From Kiritimatiellia bacterium (GTDB lineage Bacteria; Verrucomicrobiota; Kiritimatiellia; UBA8416; JADHWI01), in NCBI GenBank assembly GCA_016783565.1, contig JADHWI010000001.1:44978-108977 (forward strand): DNA of 64,000 nt. The letters are read 5' to 3'. Within the stretch, counting starts at the first letter, position 1; each line of letters opens with the position of its first letter. The notes beneath the pieces are model-generated. The model was given only the letters and a program-made list of their open reading frames with translations. It ran no database searches and was not told where the DNA came from. Positions 9,494 through 17,030 of the stretch are shown here, in pieces. The position numbers and the translations under genes are program-made.

Positions 9494-10957
9494 ATGAGCC
9501 ATCACCATAAGAACATTGCTGTCTGGTCAAGCATGCTGATTCTGACGGTTTCCATGGGCTTCATGAGCCAGGAAACACGTGCCGAGGAAAATCATGTACA
9601 GATTCTGAAGGAGACAGGATCCGCATTTACAACGATCGCGAAGAAAGCAATCGCCGCGGTCGTTTTTATCGAAGTAGAAAAGGACGTTGCCAGCGGCATG
9701 TCAGGGCATCACGGTACCTACAACAACCCGTTTGAATTCTTCGGGGAGGAGTTCTTTGAGCGCTACTTTGGACAACCCCACCCGCCCCGCCAACCCCGCC
9801 ACTACCGGCAGATGGGCCAAGGCTCCGGGTTCCTCATCAGTAAAGACGGTGACATACTCACCAACAACCATGTTGTCGGCGATGCCGACCGTATTACCGT
9901 CACCCTGCACGACGGTCGCAAGTTCCAGGCAGAAAAGGTCGGATCAGATGCCAAGTCCGAGGTGGCCGTCATCCGAATCAAAGGTGACGACTTCCCCTTC
10001 CTCACACTGGGTGACTCCGATGTGCTTGAGATTGGCGAATGGGTTATCGCTGTCGGCAATCCCTTCGGACTCACAGAAACCGTCACAGCCGGCATCGTCA
10101 GCGCCAAAGGCCGAAGCAATATCGGGATTGCTGACTACGAGAATTTCATACAAACCGATGCCGCCATCAACCCGGGGAACTCCGGAGGCCCGCTCCTGAA
10201 CATCCGCGGCGAAGTCATCGGTGTCAACACAGCCATATACAGCCAAAGCGGCGGATACATGGGCATCGGTTTTGCCATTCCCATCAACATGGCTCGATCC
10301 ATCAAAGATCAGCTTCTGACTAACGGAAAAGTGGTTCGTGGATATTTGGGCGTTTATATCCAAACCGTGGATAAAGACATGGCGAGTTCTTTCGGACTGG
10401 ACGCGGCCGAGGGCATTCTGATTTCCCAGGTCATGGAAGACAGTGCAGCCGAGAAGTCCGGTCTGAAGGAAGGCGATATCATCACACACGTGGATGGCAA
10501 AAAAGTTAAAGAAACCGGCACGTTCCGCAACAGCATTGCAGCCTTGTCACCAGGCACTGAAGTTAAGCTAACCCTCTTCCGGGACAGAAAGAAAAAAACG
10601 ATCAAAGCAGTCACAGGAGAACTTCCGGGAGAAGAACCGGAAGCAACCGAAACCGCAGCAGATACAACGGAAAAGATAGGACTTTCCGTGACGGAACTCA
10701 CCCCCGAGATCGCACGACAACTGCGTCTTGATCAAGAAACCAAAGGCGTACTCATCACTGAGGTCAAACTGGGAGGGGCGGCATGGAACGCGGGCCTACG
10801 ACAGGGCATGTTGGTGACCAGCGTCAACCGACAGAACATCGACACCCTGGAATCCTTCAACCAGGCACTGGCCGATGCCAGCGATGCTGAGGTCATTCTA
10901 CTGAAGATAACCGATGGCCGCGGCAGCCGCTACGTCACCGTGCGCGTTACGGAATAA
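9494..10957 (+). CDS. degP: Periplasmic serine protease, DegP/HtrA family (catalytic Asp replaced by Glu)
   Basis: A 487-residue secreted protease/chaperone. Signal peptide about 1-31 (ending TRAEE); trypsin-like domain about 40-265; two PDZ domains (about 275-385 and 395-487). The LA loop is glycine/histidine/aromatic rich (about 68-108). Catalytic His is H126 (TNNHVV) and Ser is S230 (NPGNSGGP). The third triad position, normally Asp in an SDIA-type motif, is Glu here (E156 in KSEVAVIRI). HtrA degrades or refolds misfolded envelope proteins and so complements BamA and Skp. It has its own promoter with TATAAT. Assignment is firm; protease competence is less so because of the Asp-to-Glu change. 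Confidence 0.93.
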   Translation: MSHHHKNIAVWSSMLILTVSMGFMSQETRAEENHVQILKETGSAFTTIAKKAIAAVVFIEVEKDVASGMSGHHGTYNNPFEFFGEEFFERYFGQPHPPRQPRHYRQMGQGSGFLISKDGDILTNNHVVGDADRITVTLHDGRKFQAEKVGSDAKSEVAVIRIKGDDFPFLTLGDSDVLEIGEWVIAVGNPFGLTETVTAGIVSAKGRSNIGIADYENFIQTDAAINPGNSGGPLLNIRGEVIGVNTAIYSQSGGYMGIGFAIPINMARSIKDQLLTNGKVVRGYLGVYIQTVDKDMASSFGLDAAEGILISQVMEDSAAEKSGLKEGDIITHVDGKKVKETGTFRNSIAALSPGTEVKLTLFRDRKKKTIKAVTGELPGEEPEATETAADTTEKIGLSVTELTPEIARQLRLDQETKGVLITEVKLGGAAWNAGLRQGMLVTSVNRQNIDTLESFNQALADASDAEVILLKITDGRGSRYVTVRVTE

Positions 10958-10969
10958 AGGGTTCTGACC

Positions 10970-11662
10970 ATGTTTATGTACTTTGACTACATGTTGTTCA
11001 TGCTGCCGGCTATGCTGCTGGCGGGACTGGCGACGCTCTTCACAAAGACGACGTTCAACCGCTACAGTCGTGTAGCGTCGCGACGCGGCATGAGTGGAGC
11101 CCAAGCCGCTCAAGCACTGATGAACTCGCAGGGCATTCACGACGTCACGATCGAGCCGGTACGGGGCTTTCTCTCAGATCATTATGATCCGAGAAGCCGG
11201 ACGCTTCGTTTATCTCCGGATGTCTACCAATCCCGATCGTTATCGGCTATCGGCGTAGCCTGCCACGAGGCCGGTCATGCGTTACAACACGCATCACGCT
11301 ATGCACCCCTCATGCTGCGATCCAGCCTTGTCCCCATGACGCAAGTCGGAACCAACCTGTCATATTTCCTGTTCATGGGCGGGCTATTCCTTCGCATTGC
11401 GCCATTGATGAAGATTGGGGCGCTCTTGTTCGGATTAGCCGTACTCTTCTCACTCGTCACCTTACCCGTCGAGTGGGATGCATCCGCGCGAGCCAAGCGA
11501 CTGATGGTTTCCTGCGGAATCGTCAGTGAGCAAGAGAGCAGCTCCGCCGGCCGTGTACTCAACGCGGCATTCATGACATACGTCGCCGCCGCCGTCACAT
11601 CACTGATGACACTTCTATACTACCTGCTGCGATCCGGCCTGCTTGGCGGCAGCGACGATTAA
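10970..11662 (+). CDS. Membrane zinc metallopeptidase, YugP family
   Basis: A 230-residue membrane protein. A first hydrophobic segment (about 5-24), a soluble loop and a zinc-protease motif HEAGH (H99, E100, H103; ACHEAGHALQHA) are followed by hydrophobic segments at about 125-160 and 195-225. The order and the nearby SPDVY and PVEWDASARAK stretches match the YugP/DUF-type neutral zinc metallopeptidases. It starts 13 bases after htrA and probably shares its transcript, which suggests membrane protein quality control. The substrate is unknown. Confidence 0.85.
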   Translation: MFMYFDYMLFMLPAMLLAGLATLFTKTTFNRYSRVASRRGMSGAQAAQALMNSQGIHDVTIEPVRGFLSDHYDPRSRTLRLSPDVYQSRSLSAIGVACHEAGHALQHASRYAPLMLRSSLVPMTQVGTNLSYFLFMGGLFLRIAPLMKIGALLFGLAVLFSLVTLPVEWDASARAKRLMVSCGIVSEQESSSAGRVLNAAFMTYVAAAVTSLMTLLYYLLRSGLLGGSDD

Positions 11663-11693
11663 CGTGTCCACTCACAATGGCCCGCAAAGAAGC

Positions 11694-11722
11694 TTGCGTT
11701 TTCAAGACCAATATCCTATACA
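11694..11722 (+). promoter_or_regulatory. Predicted promoter of tRNA-Ala
   Basis: TTGCGT (11694-11699) and TATACA (11717-11722) are spaced by 17 bases and lie 18 bases ahead of the tRNA 5' end. The same TTGCGT -35 form occurs before gyrB. Confidence 0.5.
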
Positions 11723-11740
11723 TGCCCCCCTCATTTTTGT

Positions 11741-11816
11741 GGGGCGGTAGCTCAGTTGGTAGAGCACCACGTTCGCAACGTGGGGGTCGGCGGTTCGAAC
11801 CCGCTCCGCTCCACCA
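11741..11816 (+). tRNA. tRNA-Ala (anticodon CGC)
   Basis: A 76-base cloverleaf with encoded CCA. The acceptor stem GGGGCGG pairs with CCGCTCC and includes the G3:U70 wobble that is the identity element for alanine. The D arm is TAGCTCAGTTGGTAGAGC. The anticodon loop TTCGCAA gives CGC, reading GCG. The T loop is TTCGAAC. No intron is present. Confidence 0.97.
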
Positions 11817-11923
11817 GCCTACGCTCGCAGCGCAGCAAGAGCGGAGGCTGCCACGCCGTAGCTGCCAAGAGCAGAAAGCGATCGACACGAAGGCGGGCTC
11901 TCATGCAACCTTCATCTTTAATT

Positions 11924-11952
11924 TTGACAGTCTACGTCTCCACAATTAGTCT
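11924..11952 (+). promoter_or_regulatory. Predicted promoter of the yidD-TPR pair
   Basis: A consensus TTGACA (11924-11929) lies 17 bases from TAGTCT (11947-11952), 44 bases ahead of the yidD ATG. The -10 match is only partial. Confidence 0.4.
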
Positions 11953-11996
11953 CGCAACCAGACACAGGTAACTCAATTTCAATAAAGTGAGCCAGA

Positions 11997-12479
11997 ATGA
12001 ATCGGTGGTTACTCTCTAGTCTGACACTTTTACTCTTGGTCCCTTTGGGGATATCCGCGGAAGAGAATGTTTCTCTTGTCGAAAGATTGATATCCGCAAA
12101 TTCAGGAATTCATACGCTGCATTGCGATGCCCCCTGGTCTTTCAATCGGTCGCAGCTCAGGCAAACCAAGAGAACCCAGCACTTTCAGTCCGAGGAAATC
12201 CGCACCACGGCCTCGTATGCCTGCGGCCTCTGGCTGACATTCTACCAGCAACACTTGTCCGCCATCATGCGCTCAAAGTGCGCCATGGTCCCCTCCTGCT
12301 CGACTTACAGCCGGCAAGCCGTCAGGAAGCACGGAGTCCTTATCGGTATTGTGATGTCAGCGGACCGGCTGTTGCACGAAGGTAACGAATTTCAGACGTC
12401 CGAGGCCGTCAGGAAGGGGCCTCGTATAGTCTTCCTGGATGCGCTTGAACACAACGACTTCTGGTGGACCAAGAAATGA
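11997..12479 (+). CDS. yidD: YidD-family membrane insertion factor with an N-terminal signal sequence
   Basis: The C-terminal half of this 160-residue protein is a YidD domain: YQQHLSAIMRSKCAMVPSCSTYS followed by AVRKHGVLIGIVMSADRLLHE, with the conserved Cys-x5-Cys and the tyrosine. Ordinary YidD is about 70-90 residues, cytoplasmic, and next to rnpA/yidC. This one carries a signal peptide or anchor (about 1-21, ending ISAEE) and about 50 extra residues before the domain. Its TGA overlaps the ATG of the TPR gene, so the two are coupled. A role at the periplasmic face of the membrane is an inference. The 180 bases after the tRNA hold only a promoter candidate. Confidence 0.85.
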   Translation: MNRWLLSSLTLLLLVPLGISAEENVSLVERLISANSGIHTLHCDAPWSFNRSQLRQTKRTQHFQSEEIRTTASYACGLWLTFYQQHLSAIMRSKCAMVPSCSTYSRQAVRKHGVLIGIVMSADRLLHEGNEFQTSEAVRKGPRIVFLDALEHNDFWWTKK

Positions 12480-13372
12480 AAATCTCCCGTTTGCTAGGAT
12501 TCTGCGTGCTTCTGTCTCTGGCCGTGCCAGCCTTTGCTGCACAGTCCGGGCCACCCGCATCGGCCTTTGCAGACGAGTTGTTCCTGCAAGGGGACTACTT
12601 TCGGGCGATCACGGAGTACAAACGCGTAGTGTTTGAAGACCCGTCAAATATGGATGCCGCGCTACGCTGCGCGGAGTCCTACCTACTGGCCGGACATTTT
12701 GAGGAAGCCGAGCGGGCATACAGGGAACTCTCCATTCATGCCGTCGATACCGCAGTCATCACCACGGCGCTGCGTAAGCTCGCGGAAGCGCTCAAGAAAC
12801 AGGGAAGCTATGCCGATGCCGCCCAAACGCTTTTGGAATGTCTCGAGAGGGTTGACGCCGACCAACGGGACGCAGTTCAAGCTGAACTCTTCTGGTGCCG
12901 ACTGTACGCCGAAGATCTCCCGGCCGCGCAAGCATCCGTACGCGCGATAAACGATGAGCACCTCCAGTCTCGCCTGTCCCGCGCGGAATCCACTGCGTCT
13001 GAATTTCAACGCAAGAGTCCGACGACTGCCGGTTGTCTCTCGGCCGTCATTCCCGGCTCTGGACAGCTATACGTCGGGCGCAAAAGGGACGCTTTGATCT
13101 CCTTCACGGTTAATGCCGCTTTCATATGGGCCGCAATCGAAGCATACGACGAAGATCTGGACTTCACGGGCACCGCATTCGCCATTGTCGAACTGTCCTG
13201 GTATGCCGGCAATATTTACAGCGCCGTGAACGGCGCTCACAAACACAATCGTTTCGTGCGAGAGCGAGAGATCCGTTCGCTGGAGTCAGAATTCGGCGAC
13301 ATTGTCAGTCAAAAAGACACGGAGCTCCGGTCGCCTATTGTTCCGCTCGTCGCGTTGAGCTTCCGCTTCTGA
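12476..13372 (+). CDS. Secreted TPR protein with a C-terminal PGSGQ membrane domain
   Basis: A 298-residue protein with a signal peptide (about 1-21, ending AFAAQ). Residues about 30-165 form degenerate TPR-like helical repeats (GDYFRAITEYKRVVFEDP, GHFEEAERAY, GSYADAAQTL). A C-terminal hydrophobic part has PGSGQLYVGRKRDA, a membrane segment, then WYAGNIYSAVNGAHKHNR. This PGxGQxYxG ... GNIYxA ... N pattern is seen in small membrane domains of several bacterial phyla whose function is unknown. I start at the ATG overlapping the yidD stop (ATGA), giving a clean signal peptide. Its partner is evidently YidD. A related PGxG protein is encoded on the other strand at 13641-13922. Confidence 0.75.
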   Translation: MKISRLLGFCVLLSLAVPAFAAQSGPPASAFADELFLQGDYFRAITEYKRVVFEDPSNMDAALRCAESYLLAGHFEEAERAYRELSIHAVDTAVITTALRKLAEALKKQGSYADAAQTLLECLERVDADQRDAVQAELFWCRLYAEDLPAAQASVRAINDEHLQSRLSRAESTASEFQRKSPTTAGCLSAVIPGSGQLYVGRKRDALISFTVNAAFIWAAIEAYDEDLDFTGTAFAIVELSWYAGNIYSAVNGAHKHNRFVREREIRSLESEFGDIVSQKDTELRSPIVPLVALSFRF

Positions 13373-13474
13373 GGCCCATCCGCCTCATGACACAAAACGG
13401 TCATACCAAGGTGCCGCACCCAACATTGCGCTCGGTTCATAGGGGAGACTGATCTGCGCCTTTCGCGCGGGGCC

Positions 13475-13549
13475 GCGACAAGAATCCGGGGGCAACAGGG
13501 AAGAAAACATGCGCTCCGGAAGCATATGCTAACGCCGGATTCTTGTCGC
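13475..13549. repeat. 15-bp perfect inverted repeat enclosing a palindrome
   Basis: GCGACAAGAATCCGG (13475-13489) is repeated exactly in inverted orientation at 13535-13549. The 45-base interior holds the palindrome AGCATATGCT (13521-13530). It lies between the convergent TPR gene and PGxG gene. The stretch 13373-13474 otherwise shows nothing. Confidence 0.8.
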
Positions 13550-13583
13550 ATTGCACTGGCTACCACCCAAGACTGCAAAGATC

Positions 13584-13617
13584 AAAAAAAGAGCGGCTGC
13601 CCAAGAGGCAGCCGCTC
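13584..13617 (-). terminator. Rho-independent terminator of the small PGxG gene
   Basis: GAGCGGCTGCC (13591-13601) and GGCAGCCGCTC (13607-13617) form an 11-bp perfect stem with a 5-base loop. On the minus strand it is followed by seven T (13584-13590). It lies 24 bases past the stop of the gene at 13641-13922. Confidence 0.92.
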
Positions 13618-13640
13618 ACTTCTAACCACTGTCGATCGGT

Positions 13641-13922
13641 TTACCGGGGCGCCGACCAGAAATCAATTCTGAGCGCATCGCGTTCGGCGTTGCCGTTAAC
13701 GGCGTCCATCATGGAAGTGACCTGAACACAAGGACAGATCCAACCCGCGATACATTCCACGAATGGAAAACTACCTTTCCATCCGCCGTTGTACCACTCA
13801 CCGCAACCGGGCAGCACCACGGAAAGCAAACCGGCCGCAGCCGGATCGGCGGCCGTGGCCGTTCCCTCCACAATCCCCAGAGCCATGATCGCTATCACCA
13901 CAATTAACAGAACCTTTTTCAT
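13641..13922 (-). CDS. Small secreted PGxG-motif membrane protein
   Basis: A 93-residue protein with a signal peptide (about 1-24, MKKVLLIVVIAIMALG..., ending ATAAD). The mature part has SVVLPGCGEWYNGGWKG, a hydrophobic segment with GWICPC, then MMDAVNGNAERDAL. The PGxGxxYxGG ... N-G order parallels the C-terminal domain of the TPR protein on the opposite strand, so the two are probably distant relatives. Three cysteines occur in the mature chain, two of them in CPC. A strong terminator follows. Function unknown. AGGAAGGAG (13931-13939 on the minus strand) serves as ribosome site. Confidence 0.7.
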   Translation of the reverse strand: MKKVLLIVVIAIMALGIVEGTATAADPAAAGLLSVVLPGCGEWYNGGWKGSFPFVECIAGWICPCVQVTSMMDAVNGNAERDALRIDFWSAPR

Positions 13923-14038
13923 CTACAACTCCTTCCTCTAGTGTTGCTATATCGCTGTGTAACCCATTGGCTCGATTCTACTATCAACCATGCACGCGCA
14001 CAAGAAACATTCTGACAAAAAGAAAAAAATGGACGTTA

Positions 14039-14812
14039 TCAGTTCCCCCTTAGAATCTCGGTATTTTCCGGCAAAGAGAGGTGGAACACCTCGTCCACGC
14101 GCGGGACTTTCCGCTGAATCCCAGAGAACGCAATCCGGCTGTCAACCATGGTTCCCGCTGCCCGGTGCATAGTCTTAACGCGACGGGGAAACCACACATT
14201 CCCCTCGACCTGAACGAACTCGGTCGACCGGGTCTGGAGCATAAGTTTTCCGTCCTCATCGAAAATGGTGCTTGAGAGTATAACCTGCCGCTTCGGATCT
14301 ACAACGATCTCAAAGCGGGGGGGGGCTCCCATGATCGTGACCGTACCCTCCTTGTCCCGCGTCACCGACGTCACCTGCGGAATCATGCCGGAAAAGTCGC
14401 CCGCTCGCAGCCCCATCACAGCGACGCGAGAAAGAGCTTGCGATACCCGCACCACTCGCTCGCTTTCCGAGAGCTTGTTCAAAGCAGTGACCATGGCCTT
14501 CTTGGCCTCAGGAATATATTCCGTCATTGTGCCCTGGTTGATCACAACGATGCGACGCAGCGGGTCCGCATAGTCCACCCGGATGCGGTCGGGGTGCACA
14601 TACCGGAATGTCCACTCATCGGCAATCCGTTGTCCCTCCCCCGTCGATGTCCTTCGCGCCGTGTACATCAGGGATGGCAATGCGTCAACTCCCTGTACCG
14701 ACGCCAGAATGCGGTCCGCTTCTTCCTGCGGCTGCCCCGCCCATGCGGGCACCCCGAGAGCCATAAGCAAAATATAAATAACCATCCGACGCATTGTCAT
14801 GTCTCGAACCAT
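14039..14812 (-). CDS. LolA/LolB-fold outer-membrane lipoprotein-sorting protein
   Basis: A 257-residue secreted protein. After a signal peptide (about 1-26, ending VPAWAG) comes a beta-rich body with patterns typical of the LolA/RseB fold: DEWTFRYVHPDRIRVDYADP, VVINQGTMTEYIPEAK, FEIVVDPKRQVILSSTIFDEDGK and EFVQVEGNVWFPRRVKT. Such proteins carry lipoproteins or lipids between membranes. I chose the ATG at 14812 (AAGGG eight bases ahead) over an upstream GTG. The PGxG gene lies 116 bases downstream on the same strand. Whether it is the true LolA or a paralogue of it cannot be told from sequence; larger than LolA (about 200). Confidence 0.7.
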   Translation of the reverse strand: MVRDMTMRRMVIYILLMALGVPAWAGQPQEEADRILASVQGVDALPSLMYTARRTSTGEGQRIADEWTFRYVHPDRIRVDYADPLRRIVVINQGTMTEYIPEAKKAMVTALNKLSESERVVRVSQALSRVAVMGLRAGDFSGMIPQVTSVTRDKEGTVTIMGAPPRFEIVVDPKRQVILSSTIFDEDGKLMLQTRSTEFVQVEGNVWFPRRVKTMHRAAGTMVDSRIAFSGIQRKVPRVDEVFHLSLPENTEILRGN

Positions 14813-14908
14813 AGCAGACACCCTTCCCTAAGCGCCAGAATAAGAATTATCAAATGCCTGCATCTCCGGGTTGCGCGCGGTACCTCGGCCAGGTCAACCT
14901 ACACAGCT

Positions 14909-15100
14909 ATGGCTTCAGATGACATTGCCATACCCGTGCGTACGTCGGAGTTGGCAAATGTTGCGGCTGTAAACCTGACAGCGTTGGAGTTATCCGTCAG
15001 CAAAGTGGCAACATTAACAGAGAACCTGCGCGGTGCGCTCGTAGAAACGGAGTACATCAGAGTAGTAAGCCGCGGCGACATGAACCGTATTCAGCTTTAA
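14909..15100 (+). pseudogene. Truncated CsgG-like gene fragment
   Basis: The 63-residue frame contains VAAVNLTALELSVSKVATLT followed by ENLRGALVETEYIRVVSRGD. This resembles the start of CsgG/LpoB-type domains (VAVLDF... LTDRLRxELVxTGxFxVVERxxM). The frame then stops, so only about the first quarter of such a domain is left. There is no signal peptide and no good ribosome site. It is either a decayed remnant or a fragment left by rearrangement next to the repeats that follow. The relation is judged by eye only. Confidence 0.4.
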
Positions 15101-15128
15101 GCGATGCGACATGTTTGGGAAGCACAGT

Positions 15129-15143
15129 GCCACCCGGGGTGGC
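15129..15143. repeat. 7-bp palindrome
   Basis: GCCACCC and GGGTGGC surround a single G. It follows the gene fragment at 14909-15100 and precedes the inverted-repeat element at 15181-15302. No U-run follows, so it is not a classic terminator. Confidence 0.5.
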
Positions 15144-15180
15144 GAAATAGTGCGTGGGTGTAACGCTGTCGGCGTCATGA

Positions 15181-15302
15181 ATGTGGGTATGGGAGTATGT
15201 GGGTTTTCTAAACCAGTGAAAGTGGCGGAGGCAATTCTGTCCCGACCTCCATGGGGAAGTCGGGATGCCCTCTCACAACCTCACACACTCACATACCCAC
15301 AT
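15181..15302. repeat. Inverted-repeat element with ATGTGGGTATG ends
   Basis: ATGTGGGTATG (15181-15191) is matched by CATACCCACAT (15292-15302), enclosing 100 bases. Inside, CCCGAC (15241-15246) and GTCGGG (15259-15264) form a second stem. The arms are built of related GT-rich words (GTGGGTATGGGAGTATGTGG on the left, CA-rich complements on the right). The layout resembles the about 185-bp elements at 49164 and 63064 but the sequence differs. The rest of the 14813-15490 gap holds no recognisable gene apart from the fragment at 14909. Confidence 0.6.
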
Positions 15303-15490
15303 ACGTTTTGAGGTAAACAGGTTTTGTCACCACAATTTTGTGCTATTCTCATTGGTTGATATCGCAGTGCAGATGGCTCGTATTCTTAAAGAAATTATTG
15401 AGGGCGACACGGAAATCAGTCAGGATATCCATGCGATGCCGGTCCTGACTCTTCGATATTGTTTTTATAAGCCAACAAGCGCAAGAAGCC

Positions 15491-15721
15491 ATGGATAACG
15501 ATATAGGGAAACCAGATCCTGATGCGCTGCTGGAGCTGGCGACGTATCGCATGCCGTTCGGCAAGCACAAGGGCATGCGACTCGTGGATCTACCAGAACC
15601 CTACGTGGTCTGGTTTTCCCGGAAGGGGTTTCCAAAAGGTAAACTCGGTCGATTAATGCAAGAAGTGTATGAGATCAAGGTGAACGGCCTGGAATACTTG
15701 TTCGACCCCTGGCGCGACTGA
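15491..15721 (+). CDS. DUF3820 family protein
   Basis: The 76-residue protein matches the DUF3820 family closely: YRMPFGKHKGMRLVDLPEPY, then VVWFSRKGFPKGKLGRLMQ and EIKVNGLEYL. The family is widespread among bacteria, sometimes labelled a putative quorum-sensing-regulated virulence factor; its molecular role is not established. The full domain is present. It stands alone, with the glutaredoxin-like gene 109 bases downstream. Confidence 0.85.
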   Translation: MDNDIGKPDPDALLELATYRMPFGKHKGMRLVDLPEPYVVWFSRKGFPKGKLGRLMQEVYEIKVNGLEYLFDPWRD

Positions 15722-15829
15722 CTGCCAGACACGCCATGGCCTTTACTCTCAGTTTTTAGTTAAAACCTGACTTTCCTTTGTGATAGCATCGTACCCGTGA
15801 CAATACCCAATACGGATATGGAGAATAAA

Positions 15830-16126
15830 ATGACCCAGACACCAAAGATTGAGATCTTCTTCTCGCAGATGTGTGGCCTATGCCATGAAGCTATGGACTT
15901 CTTTCGCTCAAGAGGATTATCCTTCGAAACCTATGAAGTCCATTGGAAAGGCGAAGACCTTCTTGATTCGGAAAATGCTCGAGAATTAAAAAAACGTGTG
16001 CCAAACGTAGAATTTGTCCCTCAAATCTTCATTGATGGGCACCATATCGAAGGCTATCGATCGCTTGAGGAACTGATCAAGACGGGCGAAATCGAATCGA
16101 TCCTATCTAATGGAGATATGGCATGA
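15830..16126 (+). CDS. Glutaredoxin-like protein
   Basis: A 98-residue thioredoxin-fold protein with the redox pair CGLC (KIEIFFSQMCGLCHEAMDFF) near the N-terminus. The cis-proline segment VEFVPQIFIDGHHIEGYRSL follows, with the GY and glutathione-site features of glutaredoxins. It would reduce disulfides or handle iron-sulfur clusters in the cytoplasm. I start at ATG 15830 because GGAG (15820-15823) sits 6 bases ahead; frames from GTG 15797 and ATG 15818 are longer but lack this. The stop overlaps the LOG gene start (ATGA 16123-16126). Confidence 0.85.
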   Translation: MTQTPKIEIFFSQMCGLCHEAMDFFRSRGLSFETYEVHWKGEDLLDSENARELKKRVPNVEFVPQIFIDGHHIEGYRSLEELIKTGEIESILSNGDMA

Positions 16127-17004
16127 ATGACAACTCTCACGCAGGCCTTGCAAAAAACCTCGAAGAAATTCTGGCGTCTCCTTCTTATCGAACGGCATAC
16201 GAAGATGTGGACCTTTTCAAACGCGATGAGCTCCGACACATCCGCCTTGAAGTGGAGTTGTTGAAACCCGAACTTGTGCAACAGGATGAAGACATCGTCT
16301 CAACCATTGTCGTTTTCGGCAGTGCCCGAACACCAGATCTCGCCGAAGCGCAAAAAGCACTCATGCACGCACAGCTCGTATTCGAGAAATCACCAGACGA
16401 TGAATCAGGAGCCGAGCTTCGCCGCGCAGAAAAGCGGATGGAACACGCAGGATATTACGAACAGGCACGCGAACTCGGACGTATTGTATCTTCAACATGT
16501 CAACTTGACGGACGCTGCGAATATGTAGTGGTTACCGGCGGAGGTCCGGGTATCATGGAAGCTGCTAATCGCGGTGCATACGAAGTTGGAGCCAAAAGTA
16601 TTGGCCTCAACATTACGCTGCCATTTGAACAAAAACCAAATCCGTATATCTCTCCGGAACTCTGTTTTCAGTTCAGATATTTCGCAGCACGCAAAATGCA
16701 CTTTTTAATGCGCGCCAAAGCACTGGTAGCATTCCCCGGTGGATTTGGAACCATGGATGAACTTTTTGAAGCACTGACTCTGATTCAGACACGCAAGATG
16801 AAACGCATTCCTGTCGTATTGGTGGGCAAAGCATTCTGGGATCGCATCATTAACTTTGACGCATTTGTAGAGGAAGGGGTCATCTCTCCCGAGGACCTGA
16901 AACTGTTCCACATCGTAGAAACCGCTCAGCACGTCTGGGATGTCATCGCCCAATACTACATGGATGAAATCGAGCCGGAACATCCGCGAACCGTAGAATT
17001 CTAA
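16123..17004 (+). CDS. LOG-family protein (cytokinin riboside 5'-monophosphate phosphoribohydrolase-like)
   Basis: A 293-residue protein with the LOG/TIGR00730 signature: a Rossmann-type start TIVVFGSAR, the nucleotide-binding GGGPGIMEAANRG (139-151) and PGGFGTMDE (205-213). An N-terminal helical extension of about 60 residues and an inserted helical hairpin (about 75-118) make it longer than plain LOG (about 190). LOG enzymes release the base from nucleoside monophosphates. The gene is coupled to the glutaredoxin-like gene by an ATGA overlap. The substrate in this organism is not known. Confidence 0.88.
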   Translation: MNDNSHAGLAKNLEEILASPSYRTAYEDVDLFKRDELRHIRLEVELLKPELVQQDEDIVSTIVVFGSARTPDLAEAQKALMHAQLVFEKSPDDESGAELRRAEKRMEHAGYYEQARELGRIVSSTCQLDGRCEYVVVTGGGPGIMEAANRGAYEVGAKSIGLNITLPFEQKPNPYISPELCFQFRYFAARKMHFLMRAKALVAFPGGFGTMDELFEALTLIQTRKMKRIPVVLVGKAFWDRIINFDAFVEEGVISPEDLKLFHIVETAQHVWDVIAQYYMDEIEPEHPRTVEF

Positions 17005-17030
17005 TCGCACAACGGCCCGGAACCCGCAGT

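Noticed and set aside
11677-11971. Open frames across the tRNA-Ala region
   Set aside because: They read through the tRNA itself and have no coding signature.
14438-15100. 220-codon plus-strand open frame
   Set aside because: Its first part is the complement of the LolA-like gene; only the last 63 codons have protein-like character.
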